Positions 21,236 through 29,833 of a DNA stretch of 64,000 bases are shown piece after piece. The notes under the pieces were generated by a model. It saw nothing but the letters and a program-made list of their open reading frames with translations, was not told the origin of the DNA and ran no database searches. The stretch comes from Phymatolithon calcareum (taxonomy: Eukaryota > Rhodophyta > Florideophyceae > Hapalidiales), in contig OZ345362.1 of NCBI GenBank assembly GCA_977006965.1, positions 2,728,001 to 2,792,000 on the forward strand, in the 5' to 3' direction. Numbering within the stretch: position 1 is the stretch's first letter; each line of letters starts with the position of its first letter. Both the position numbers and the translations under genes were made by a program.

Positions 21236-22714
21236 TTACACTGGCAGATGCCCTGCCTGCTCGGCCTGCTCGCGCTCCTTGGCCTCCCGGCGCATCTTAC
21301 GCTTTTCAGCCATCGTCAGACGTTGCTGCGCGTCCGCAGGAGGCGGCGGAGGAGCCGCTGCACCGTCACTTAGTTTGCGCTGCGGTAGTTTCGCCGCCAA
21401 TGCAGCCACGGACGCAAGAGCATCGACATCAGTCATCTTCCTTGTTGCTCCACCATTGGCTACCAGTGGTGCCGAGGGTGCGGGAACGGGGGTAGGAGGA
21501 GGAGGCGGCGGCGGCGGTGTCGTCGTGGACCGTGCCACCGGGGCCGGGACCGCAGGCGCAGCAGGCGCGGACGGTGCTGCTGGAGGCGCGTTCTCAGACG
21601 TTTTGGGAGCCGGTGTGGCACCAGCGTCTTCGGTATTCTTCGGGGCGTCATCGGACGTTACCTGCTCCGCCACATCATTAGTTTCGGTACCGGCTGGCGT
21701 TTTATTCACCGCGGCGGATGTGTCTCCCTCCTTCTCATCCCGTTTCACATCCTTCTCCTCCTGGTTGTTTCCATCTGCTTCCCCATCCTTCTTCTCGTCT
21801 TCCTGTTTTCCACCTTCCTTCGTGTCGCCATCTTTTTCCTCCGCCTTACCTGCTTCAGGTTTTTTCTGTGCCTTTTTCAAAGAATCCTTCATCTTGCTCA
21901 CCTCATCAACAACCTCCGGCTCCGGGTTATGTACATCCGGAATTGCAGTACTCCCCTTTGGCTTGAGCCTCGCTAAGGGATTCGGACCAGCACTCAAGAT
22001 GATATCCGCAATAGTCATTGTTTTCTTCACAGCCATTCTTTCCTTCTTCTTCATTTCCCTCCTTCGCTGCCGCTCAGCCTTTTCGCGCTTCTGCCTCTCA
22101 GGGTCAATTTCCTCATCATCATCACCAGGCATTCTAAGCCCCGACATTGGTGGAGGTGGCGGAGGACCACCACCGCCAGTGTCACCAGCGCCACGTTTCG
22201 GCACAGCAGACGCATTCAGCGACGGAGCTCGAGCCCCTTTTCCGTCAAGTGACTCCCAACGTGGATGCGGCGGTGTCCCGGCGCCTACACCAGGTGCAGA
22301 AGCCGACGGCGGGAGCCCGCGGTCAATTCGCGAGATTTCCGAGCGCAGACGCATGAGTTCGCTCTCCAGTAGTGAAAGCTTCTCCGAGCGCATTGCGCGA
22401 GCATATTTCTCCCTCTCTTTGGTACGGATCGCGCGTCGCTGCGCGAGTTCCGCCTCCAAATCTGCATCACTTAGCGCGTGCACGCGACGTGTGGAGCGGA
22501 TTCCTCCGCGACGAGCCGCCGAACGACGGCGCTTGCGTGAGAGACGCGTCGGGTCGCGACGCTGTGTTCGACCTAATGACGGGGCAGAGGCGGATGCCGT
22601 AGACAATGCTTCCGCCGTGTCACGCACGAAGCGATCACCAGCTAGCTTGAAATTTGCGAAATGCGCGAGCATTTCGGAGGATAGATTACTCCGGTTGCGC
22701 TCGCGCGTCCACAT
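21236..22714 (-). CDS. Proline-rich, highly charged protein of unknown function
   Basis: The frame encodes 492 residues from ATG 22714, the only in-frame ATG near the 5' end. Residues about 1-150 are arginine-rich and predicted helical. A PPPPPP stretch and an acidic DDDEE patch follow, then a Lys/Arg/Glu coiled-coil (EKAERQRRREMKKKERM). Next come a long Lys/Glu/Asp low-complexity segment, a P8 tract near residue 410, and a final basic helix. Poly-proline plus charged helices is the layout of actin-nucleation promoting factors and of some splicing proteins. I cannot find a confident WH2 or other domain, so no function is assigned. A long open frame on the opposite strand (21222-22766) is a by-product of the biased composition. 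Confidence 0.7.
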   Translation of the reverse strand: MWTRERNRSNLSSEMLAHFANFKLAGDRFVRDTAEALSTASASAPSLGRTQRRDPTRLSRKRRRSAARRGGIRSTRRVHALSDADLEAELAQRRAIRTKEREKYARAMRSEKLSLLESELMRLRSEISRIDRGLPPSASAPGVGAGTPPHPRWESLDGKGARAPSLNASAVPKRGAGDTGGGGPPPPPPMSGLRMPGDDDEEIDPERQKREKAERQRRREMKKKERMAVKKTMTIADIILSAGPNPLARLKPKGSTAIPDVHNPEPEVVDEVSKMKDSLKKAQKKPEAGKAEEKDGDTKEGGKQEDEKKDGEADGNNQEEKDVKRDEKEGDTSAAVNKTPAGTETNDVAEQVTSDDAPKNTEDAGATPAPKTSENAPPAAPSAPAAPAVPAPVARSTTTPPPPPPPPTPVPAPSAPLVANGGATRKMTDVDALASVAALAAKLPQRKLSDGAAAPPPPPADAQQRLTMAEKRKMRREAKEREQAEQAGHLPV

Positions 22715-22795
22715 TGCCGCGGCGCGCTCCTCGGCCGAGACGGCCGGCTTATTAGGAGGGCAGTGAGGAGCTGTGCAATTCCGAGCGGGATCGGG

Positions 22796-22807
22796 TACTG
22801 TACAGTA
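22796..22807. promoter_or_regulatory. TACTGTACAGTA palindrome 82 bp upstream of a start codon
   Basis: This is a perfect 12-bp dyad made of TACTGTA overlapping TACAGTA, just upstream of ATG 22714. It is the clearest single instance of a motif that recurs upstream of many genes here. A dimeric factor would fit; none is known to me. Confidence 0.5.
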
Positions 22808-23297
22808 TGTTGAGTTTGTGCGGTAGCGGTAGAATTGAATCAACGCGCGTGGTGACTGGTGTTGGATTGCTTTGGAGCGGAATGATGAATTTATAAACTT
22901 TTTTTAAAAATATGATACTCGGACGCGTGGCATATGCGCATAAGCGGCTTACGCGGTATGATCTGCCACGGATTTGAGATTTTGGGCGCCATATGAAAAA
23001 TTTGTGTTCGGGTCTCGTGTGCAGTAATTGAGAATCCCGTGCGCTCTTCAGTCCGATGCCGACGCCGCTGGCTACACCAGTGTGTAAATTAGCGGCAGAT
23101 ATTCCAGCGAATACGGCGAGAACCAAATAAGGTGCACGGTCGAAAGGCGTTCGCAGAGCTGCTTACGTAGTGATTGGCGTCAAAGCTTATCATTTGCGCT
23201 CATCTCCCGGCCAACAAAATGATTTTGCCATTTACTACGAACCAATGGAATGCGCTGCGATTCGTCGCTCCTTCGTTGGTCTGCGTCCCAATATTAG

Positions 23298-23445
23298 ATT
23301 GGATGGCCGGATGCGAGCTGGCTCTGAGCTCAGCAATCGGTGCGCGGCTCTCAACTGATGCAGTACAGTATATACTATACTGCATCAGTTGAGAGCCGCA
23401 CACCGATTGCTGAGCTCAGAGCCAGCTCGCATCCGGCCATCCAAT
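23298..23445. repeat. 148-bp near-perfect palindrome without loop
   Basis: The two 74-bp halves are reverse complements with about two mismatches right to the centre (around 23371/23372). The left half starts ATTGGATGGCCGG and contains GAGCTCAGC. It is too symmetric for a normal gene. Confidence 0.93.
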
Positions 23446-23487
23446 CTTGGAAACTGGGGGCTTCATCAAGAAGTAGACGAGCTCAAC

Positions 23488-23605
23488 TACTGTTCCAAGA
23501 ATTCAGGCATCCCGGTCGCGGTTTTTTACGTCGGATTAAGCTTACACATAGGCTTAATCCGATGTACAAAACTGCGACCAGGATGCCTGAGAGCTTGGAG
23601 CAGTA
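23488..23605. repeat. Pre-miRNA-like hairpin: 54-nt arms, 10-nt loop
   Basis: Arms 23488-23541 and 23552-23605 pair with about four true mismatches, several G-U pairs and one two-base internal loop. The length, loop and sparse asymmetry resemble a microRNA foldback more than a palindrome. It starts 42 bp after the previous inverted repeat. Confidence 0.85.
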
Positions 23606-24080
23606 TACACCGAGTATGCCAGTGAGTCGCAACAAGTCTCCAGAACTCGCATCTGGCTAGCTCCTGCATCCACGAATACCAGCCTACAAGGTAAGCCCAT
23701 ATTGTGTGACACCAATCTGGTAGGAGCGTGGCCTGATGCGGGATGCACGTCTAAAGCATCGAGAATTGCAATTCATAATTTGTCCGAAGATAACTCATCT
23801 ACTTTTTGAAGTAAGACGCAAGCCCTTCTTGTTTCCGTTTTCTGCTGCTGTGGACGATGAGAAAGTTTGCATTGCGGATTCAGATCGACGTCTAGGCTCA
23901 TCCTGCATGAAAAGCGCAGGAGAACGTCGATTCGTTTGAACATAACTGCAATGTGCATTGGATTGTTTCAAAAGGAGTTGATCATGTTTCGGGAGACTCG
24001 AAATTCTAGTATGGTTTGCTACGGGGTATCTGACTCGAACTTCTGTGCACGAAACCATTCTGACGGTGCAATCCATTTGA

Positions 24081-24764
24081 TCAGATTGTGTACGTCATTT
24101 CAAGGAAAAGTCCTTTCGGAGTAAAAGCCTCATAATAATCCCATTTCAACCTGTACTCGGTACCAGGTTCCAAATTATCGCAGTCACTCATGGCTATCTT
24201 GCCGTCTTCTGCACGTATTACCACCACACAATCAGTCTTGTAGGCATACAAGTACCTCGTGGACGCTTGAATCATTCGCAAGTGTCCCAGCGAGTATATT
24301 CGTCGCACCTGCTCCCAACATTCATCACCCTTCGGTTCGTATGGCTCCGTATCACTTTCTTCGTCAGAACCCCCCACCATGTACAGCCTGTGTGCCGAAA
24401 GAGGAAACTCGTCGTTACCGCCAAAATGCGCTATGGCGATTGTTCTTGTTTCGCGTGCCTGCCGATATTTGGAAAATATCATAATAATCTGATCTCGACG
24501 TTGTTTTGTACCCGCCAACCACAATATCCTGACGGATGCATCGTTCAAACAGGACTCCTCGTGCTCTCCAAGACATGCGCATGATATTTTTGTGCCCGTA
24601 TGCCGAGCGCCATCTCTGTCTCGGCGGGGTAGCTTCACAGGGCCATGCAGAGCGTGCCCAGCCACTGAGTTTGGGTGGGCTGAAAATTGCTCGCATGGAC
24701 ATGCCGCAGGAATAAGCATCGCTGACTGAAGCGAAAGCTGATGCGATGAACAATAGTGGCGCAT
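24081..24764 (-). CDS. Hypothetical protein
   Basis: The frame encodes 227 residues with an ATG start at 24764. I do not recognise it. Residues about 75-227 have balanced, protein-like composition, with an acidic linker (GGSDEESDTEPYEP) followed by a Trp/Tyr/Arg-rich segment (ECWEQVRRIYSLGHLR, RLKWDYYEAF). The first 70 residues are Cys/His/Arg-rich without a clear motif, so the real start may be the Met at residue 16 or later. Its 5' end overlaps the beginning of the chlorophyll synthase pseudogene on the other strand, so some of the N-terminal frame may be fortuitous. Confidence 0.45.
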   Translation of the reverse strand: MRHYCSSHQLSLQSAMLIPAACPCEQFSAHPNSVAGHALHGPVKLPRRDRDGARHTGTKISCACLGEHEESCLNDASVRILWLAGTKQRRDQIIMIFSKYRQARETRTIAIAHFGGNDEFPLSAHRLYMVGGSDEESDTEPYEPKGDECWEQVRRIYSLGHLRMIQASTRYLYAYKTDCVVVIRAEDGKIAMSDCDNLEPGTEYRLKWDYYEAFTPKGLFLEMTYTI

Positions 24765-25572
24765 GGCAATTGTTGGGGATCAAGGACGCTTCAAATACCG
24801 CAGCGAAATGGCGCCTGCGGTTGCAATTGATTAAGCCTGTAACATGGATGCCGCTCGTCTAGGGTGTGATATGCACCCGGAAATTTTTACTAGGGAAATG
24901 GCACTGACATCGCCAAGTCTGTTGCGTATGTGGTGCTTGCCGGTCCGCTTTTGGCTGGCTTCGTGCAGACAATCAGCCGATTGGTACGATCGAGATATCG
25001 ACGTCGTCAACGAGACGTACCGCCCAATTCCATCCGGTAATATAGCCTGTGCCGATGTGGCCAGACAAGTTGAGGCTCGTCTCAGTGAAGGTGCTGTTTT
25101 TTGTTATGCTCTAGGCGTGTGAGCTGGTCGCAAATTCACCTTTCAAATTAGCTCTTGCCGAATTCGGCGCCTTTGTTGCATATATCTACTCCGCACCTCC
25201 GCTCAAACTGAAGAAGAATGGCTGGACGGGAACATACGTGCTCGGTGCGAGCTATATCGCGTTGCTGTGTTGGGACGGACCGGCCCTTTTTCGCACATAT
25301 GATTGGAAGACCATGGTGTTGAGCCTTGTTATTGCGATTATTAACGACTTTAAGGGCGTCGACGGCGACCGGGAGACGGGAATGCAGAGCTTACCCGTCA
25401 TTTTTGGGATTTACACAGCCAAGTGGATGACTATTGACATGGTGATGTTTTCCAATTGCTTGTTGCGGGCATTCTTTTTGGTGTTGGGGAAAAGGGTATG
25501 CGGCAGCGATTGCCGGTCTGGTTTTACCGCAGATGTTTCAGCAGCAGCAATACTTTTGGTTTCGGCGTGGAG
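24746..25572 (+). pseudogene. chlG: Chlorophyll synthase (ChlG-type prenyltransferase) pseudogene
   Basis: ChlG attaches the phytyl or geranylgeranyl tail to chlorophyllide in the plastid membrane. Pieces of the whole enzyme appear in order but in different frames. QLLGIKDAS and RLQLIKPVTWMPLV come first, then a stop (TAG 24860-24862 where the family has Trp). AYVVLAGPLLAGFVQTIS follows in a second frame. WYDRDIDVVNETYRPIPSG, the first Asp-rich prenyl-diphosphate motif, is in a third frame. IYSAPPLKLKKNGWTG and IAIINDFKGVDGDRETG, the second Asp-rich motif, come next, then GYAAAIAGLVLPQMF in yet another frame. At least four frame changes, one stop and a loss of about nine residues before the second motif exclude a working protein and are not explained by one sequencing error. 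A functional copy should exist elsewhere in the genome. Confidence 0.93.
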
Positions 25573-26411
25573 ACGAGTGCGGAGATTCTTGAAGCGGCGC
25601 GTGATTTTGAAACTTCGATCAAGGAATATGAGTCCTGGAAGACAAAGATCAAAACGAGCTGACCCGCTTTGTCTTCTCCTATTAACGATGTCGCGCCAGA
25701 GCGCTACTGGACTTGCGCAAGATGAAAAGTGGTGCAGCCACGCGTTACAAAGCGCGCAGAGCACTCAAGTGATTGGATTACACTTCCCCTTCGCTTTTTC
25801 TGCCTGGCACATAGTTTGCAAACTTTGTTAAAAACGAAGCCAGACTTATGCACTCGTCGAAATAGTTAGAGTCAAGACAACGAGAAATCTCGCCACAATC
25901 GGCCCAAGTGGCGCCTCGGCGCCTCACTCCATTCCTGCTCTATTTTGCTCCATTCATCGTCCATTGCAAACGCTTTTCGAGAGTGTCTCGTCCTCCGCCA
26001 AACTGCCTATCCTGTCTTCCTCGTTTTCTCAGAAGAGCAATTCTTAATTCAGTGTGTGTCTAATGAATATTATGGAATGGCAGTCCGTTTGCAGTTTTGC
26101 AGGTTTTTCAGTCCGAGAAGGGTGCAGAAAGAGGGGTTTGACTGTATTCAAATACGACTTCCACAGTGGCATGATTGCGTGTCTGTCGTCAGCGGAGGTA
26201 ATGACTTAACAAAAGCAGCTATACCACCAATCCAGTTCTGGATGCATCCAGTTTTCCATGCCACGTGTGCAATTTACGTATCATACCAGACATTCAAAAA
26301 CTCGATCTCCCAATCTGGCGATAACAGCTCTGTGCCGTCGCTGCCCTGGTCTGTTACCTGTTACTCGATCTCGCGTGGCGGAAAGCTGAACCGAGCAAGG
26401 TCTCCGTCGCA
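25573..26411. other. Intergenic region after the pseudogene
   Basis: I see nothing supported. The last recognisable chlorophyll synthase similarity ends near 25570. A frame at 25945-26514 lacks any family feature. Confidence 0.5.
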
Positions 26412-26666
26412 ATGTTTGCGTTTTGTACTGGCGCGGCGACACTCCCGCGCAGCGGGCTGTCCTATGGAACAACCTCTGTATGCGTCCGTGCGCCGGTGGC
26501 AACACCGGACTTGACGTTGGCTCCGGGCGAGATTCGCGCCGCAAAGCATGTGCAGAAAAAGGCTACAAAAAGGGCAATGGACCGTCGTCCGAAGAAGAAG
26601 CGTCCGTCCGATAAATTCAGGAAGCCTCCGCCATACGACGTGGACCCGCTACACGCGCCAGGGTAG
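26412..26666 (+). CDS. Small basic protein, possibly plastid-targeted
   Basis: The frame encodes 84 residues with an ATG start. The N-terminus (MFAFCTGAATLPRSGLSYGT) is hydroxylated, basic and lacks acidic residues, with Phe near the start, as red-algal plastid transit peptides do. The C-terminal half is strongly basic and ends RRPKKKRPSDKFRKPPPYDV. Short Lys/Arg-rich, Pro-Tyr-containing proteins of this type occur among plastid-specific ribosomal proteins, but I cannot name one. The stop is preceded by CAGGGTAGGT, which could also be a splice donor, so the gene may continue. Real-gene status is uncertain. Confidence 0.4.
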   Translation: MFAFCTGAATLPRSGLSYGTTSVCVRAPVATPDLTLAPGEIRAAKHVQKKATKRAMDRRPKKKRPSDKFRKPPPYDVDPLHAPG

Positions 26667-26984
26667 GTTTATTTCTCTCGATGAATTGCAAATCGAATGT
26701 GAAACGCAAGGCTAAATGTGCAATGTTGGAATCAACATTTTCTAGTTACTGACGTCGTTACCTGTCCATTTTATTTTCATCTCGTGCCCGTCGCAGCATG
26801 ATGCCCGAGTATACAGTTCTTGGCGTTTTAGACGAATGAATGCTCCCCGGCAAGGGGAGTGAGTTGTACGACGTACTTCCGGCAAGACGATGGCGTAAAG
26901 CGCAGCATGAGCAAATACGTCGGTGCCAGTCAATAGCTTTTTTTAGTTGATCAAAATAGGAACCGATTACACGTCCCACCTTGC
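26667..26984. other. Short spacer downstream of the deubiquitinase gene
   Basis: These 318 bp have no gene. A TTTATT at about 26769-26775 could serve as a minus-strand polyadenylation signal for the gene at 26985. Confidence 0.5.
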
Positions 26985-27956
26985 CTAAGTATTCTGCTTC
27001 TCACCAGCTTCTGTCTTCTTTTTCTTCTCCGCCTCCTCCAGCGCCTTGGTCTTTTTTTCTGTCACGCTCTTCACAGCATCGTCTACACATCCCTCAGCCG
27101 CGAACACTTTGAGCAATGACACAATAAATGGCAGAAAGTTCCATCTCCTTCGCACGTTCTCCCGATGCCACCGTGCCCATTTTCTCTCCTCTCCTTCCAG
27201 TTCCTCCTGAATACCAGCCAATTCTAGCTCTCGGCCCTCCGCGCGCAAGGTGTCCAGCTGTGCACGCAGTCGTTTACGCCTATCGCCCGTCACAGCCATG
27301 AGATTGAATCGAATCTCGGATGCCGAAAATGCAGCGATGCGCGCCTGTAATGCCCGTATGGCAAGGTCGATCCATTCATCACCCTTGCACTCACCATGAT
27401 CGCGCGGTCCCGGTTGCAGCCCGTCGAGCTCGTACAATCTTCCAGCAATAGGAACGAACGAGACGAAATGGAACGCGTCCTCTTTTTCGCGCGCATTGTC
27501 GGGGTCTTCCAATGCGAAGTGTTGCGGTGGAGCAAATGAGTTGTGGGCGTCTCGAATTCTCTCTGAATTTGAAATGACCAGTCCAGTTGTTGCGGGGTCC
27601 ATTCCCATGACGAAGTCTCGAAAGTTTGATAGTTCCGGACCGACCTCAACATCCGGTGCGTTCAAGACTATCGAAAGGATTGCCTGCGTGGCACAAGCAT
27701 TGGTAATCACCTGCTGCGCAAAGAAGACGCCGTCTGGACACGGAACGCACAGCTGGCCGCCGGCAAAATTTCCCTCCTCTCCACCGTAGCGGAAGAGAAA
27801 GACCAGTCCATGTAATGGCGCGATCGCAGATAGCTGGTCGCGGTCAAGGGAATACAATTCCTCCACTTGCACGTCCTCCACACCGATCGAGGAGAGCAGT
27901 TCCGTGAACACACCCGGGTCAGACTCTATCGTGCACCAGCCAGAGCCTTCAGCCAT
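26985..27956 (-). CDS. UCH37/UCHL5-type ubiquitin C-terminal hydrolase
   Basis: The frame encodes 323 residues from ATG 27956. It is a peptidase C12 thiol deubiquitinase of the proteasome-associated UCH37 class. WCTIESDPGVFTELL opens the fold, and VEELYSLD..LHGLVFLFRY follows. The oxyanion Gln lies in FFAQQVITNAC, with catalytic Cys88 in NACATQA, catalytic His163 in DAFHFVSFVP and Asp178 in YELDG. The C-terminal ULD is present (RRRWNFLPFIVSLLKVFA), the element that binds the proteasome receptor Rpn13 or INO80 in this class, followed by a KEKE-type Lys/Glu tail. The length is close to the family norm. All catalytic residues are intact. Confidence 0.95.
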   Translation of the reverse strand: MAEGSGWCTIESDPGVFTELLSSIGVEDVQVEELYSLDRDQLSAIAPLHGLVFLFRYGGEEGNFAGGQLCVPCPDGVFFAQQVITNACATQAILSIVLNAPDVEVGPELSNFRDFVMGMDPATTGLVISNSERIRDAHNSFAPPQHFALEDPDNAREKEDAFHFVSFVPIAGRLYELDGLQPGPRDHGECKGDEWIDLAIRALQARIAAFSASEIRFNLMAVTGDRRKRLRAQLDTLRAEGRELELAGIQEELEGEERKWARWHRENVRRRWNFLPFIVSLLKVFAAEGCVDDAVKSVTEKKTKALEEAEKKKKTEAGEKQNT

Positions 27957-28115
27957 GGTGCACAATTACGCCACAGGGGCACGAGGGCGAGCGCCTGTTC
28001 GCGGCTTAAGATAAGAGGGGCGGTAGTCGGATGCGGTATAGAGCATAAACTGGAAGCAAACTGAGTCAATTTTGGACGAGTTTTGAATCCTTCAGCAAGA
28101 GTCTATTTTTTGCTC

Positions 28116-28121
28116 TTTATT
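28116..28121 (-). terminator. Probable polyadenylation signal of the acyl-CoA-binding protein gene
   Basis: The plus-strand TTTATT is AATAAA on the coding strand, about 112 bp after the stop codon. Confidence 0.5.
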
Positions 28122-28232
28122 GTAATACGTATCATAACGACAATCTCAAAAATCTTGCGTCAATGTCACGGCAGTTGCTCCTGCGAGGGCACACCGAATG
28201 ACAAGAAAGCTTTCTTCGCTGTGTCGACCCTT

Positions 28233-28625
28233 TTAAACTTTGCTCGCGAACGAAGTGCCGCACAGCTCGTCCACTTTGTTTATGTAGCTGCGCATCGCAT
28301 CCTCCTTGGAAGTGCCTTTCACGGACGACCAAGCGTCCCATTTCGTCTTTTCTTTCATGTTAAAAATGCCACCAGGGCGATCTTCGCTCAGCAGACACAG
28401 TAAAAAATTCAATGATACATGTTTTGTCAGGAAATGCTTCTCTGATTGCGTTTGCGCTGCGCTTGAAGAAAAAGTTTGGGCGGTCGATGAATTCATACCC
28501 GTGTTGCAGTCCCCAAAGTTTCCCTGCTTGAAGTTCTTGTAGAGTTCCAACATATCGTCATTGGTCGCACTTTTCAGTTCCTTTGCTTTCGCAGCGGCCT
28601 CATCGAAAACTTCCTTAAGTCCCAT
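28233..28625 (-). CDS. Acyl-CoA-binding protein (two exons; intron 28382-28498)
   Basis: Exon 1 is 28499-28625 and exon 2 is 28233-28381. The spliced product is about 91 residues, the normal size for ACBP, a four-helix cytosolic carrier of long-chain acyl-CoA. Visible signatures are FDEAAAKAKEL, NDDMLELYKNFKQGNFGDCNT and KTKWDAWSSVKGTSKEDAM, ending YINKVDEL. The ORF runs straight through the 117-nt intron, which has GTATGA at its 5' end and GCGAAG at its 3' end. Removing it restores DCNT-DRPGGIF as in the family. The intron is a multiple of three with no stop, so a retained-intron mRNA would encode a protein with 39 extra residues. Confidence 0.95.
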   Translation of the reverse strand: MGLKEVFDEAAAKAKELKSATNDDMLELYKNFKQGNFGDCNTGMNSSTAQTFSSSAAQTQSEKHFLTKHVSLNFLLCLLSEDRPGGIFNMKEKTKWDAWSSVKGTSKEDAMRSYINKVDELCGTSFASKV

Positions 28626-29686
28626 ATTGCTTTTCGGACGAAAACACGGGTTCCTTCAAAAGTATCTCAAAGGAATTACCTTGGTCCGCTTCTCGATTTC
28701 GTTACAACTTCGGCGCTGGAAAGACAATTTCTGGATGATCTGCGGCTGGTTGTATGATAGTCAATGATATCGTGATTGGCTCCCGATCAGCTCGAGATCC
28801 ATTGCGAACATGGAATAGGGAATAGCAGGGAATTCCCATGGCATTTGCTGTTAGAACAATAAGGATTTCAAATTTTCCTTTAGTAATAATTACAACAAAG
28901 AGAAATTTTTGAAATGCAATCTGTGATATTAGCGGTTTTATTAACATCGCGGTCAATGCAGCTCACGGAGCAGTGGCACTCGCAAGTCTCGATATTTGCT
29001 CCCCTACCTTTGCCGCTTAGCTGGGACAGCGACACAAACGCGAACCAATCTACTGAAGCTCTTCTCCAAAACCACAGTAACGATTGCAAGTAAGAACAAC
29101 TGATGTAATGAGATGTGCTGACCGCAGCAGTGCCTTGCTCGCGGAAGGACGGCGGCGCTCATGACCAAATGTTATCACCTGCATCGCCTTCGGCACTACG
29201 TTTCGCTTCCAGTGTTTCTAGGAGCAGCTTGCCGTGCCTGGGAAATTGTTCCTTCAAGCTGAGCAGGGATAGAATCTGGGACTCGATACATCATTGGCGT
29301 TCTTAGGTTCTGCTTTGCGACCCGAGCACAACGGCATCCTCCGGCAGGGAGTCTTCACGGAAATGCTGAGAGAGGTGATGTGCGGAAAGCACGGCGTGAT
29401 GGTTCTCCGTCCGACAGGTGAGACCGGCAGCCACGAAGATGGTACTGGACACTAGGTGTGAATTGCACGTTTCTCGAGAGTGGTAACTTGTTGATCATGG
29501 CCGTGCAAATGTACTGCATCGCCGCCGAAATTCCCAGTGATCCCCGGTGGGTGCACTGTTGTCCCTGATGATGTATTGACTAGAAAAGCATGTACACAGG
29601 AGTAAAATCTGAGAGCGAATGGAGCCATTTCTCTTTAGGTGTGCAGGACGTGGGAATCCAAGTATCTCCTTAAGCCCGCAAGTACA

Positions 29687-29833
29687 AACAACCGGACGGA
29701 CTTGGACAGCTCTTGTACAGTGAAAAAGATTGACAGAGACGCATACCCTGCAGCGAATAATATTCGCTGCAGAATATGCGTCTCTGTAGATCTTTTTCAC
29801 TGTACAAGAGCTGTCCAAGTCCGTCCGGTTGTT
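29687..29833. repeat. 147-bp foldback: 73-bp arms, 1-nt spacer
   Basis: The arms around centre 29760 are reverse complements with four mismatches in two clusters. The left arm starts AACAACCGGACGG. Open frames that cross it on both strands encode similar peptides simply because of the symmetry. Confidence 0.93.

Larger units (their letters stand above)
22715..24080. other. Intergenic region with two adjacent foldbacks
   Basis: Nothing coding is supported in these 1.4 kb. The left end carries the TACTGTACAGTA element (22796-22807) upstream of the proline-rich gene. The centre carries the two large inverted repeats 23298-23445 and 23488-23605. Confidence 0.55.

Noticed and set aside
21222-22766. 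A 514-codon open frame antisense to the proline-rich gene
   Set aside because: It is a mirror of the biased Pro/Lys/Glu coding sequence on the other strand, giving Ser/Ala/Gly/Arg repeats without protein-like features.
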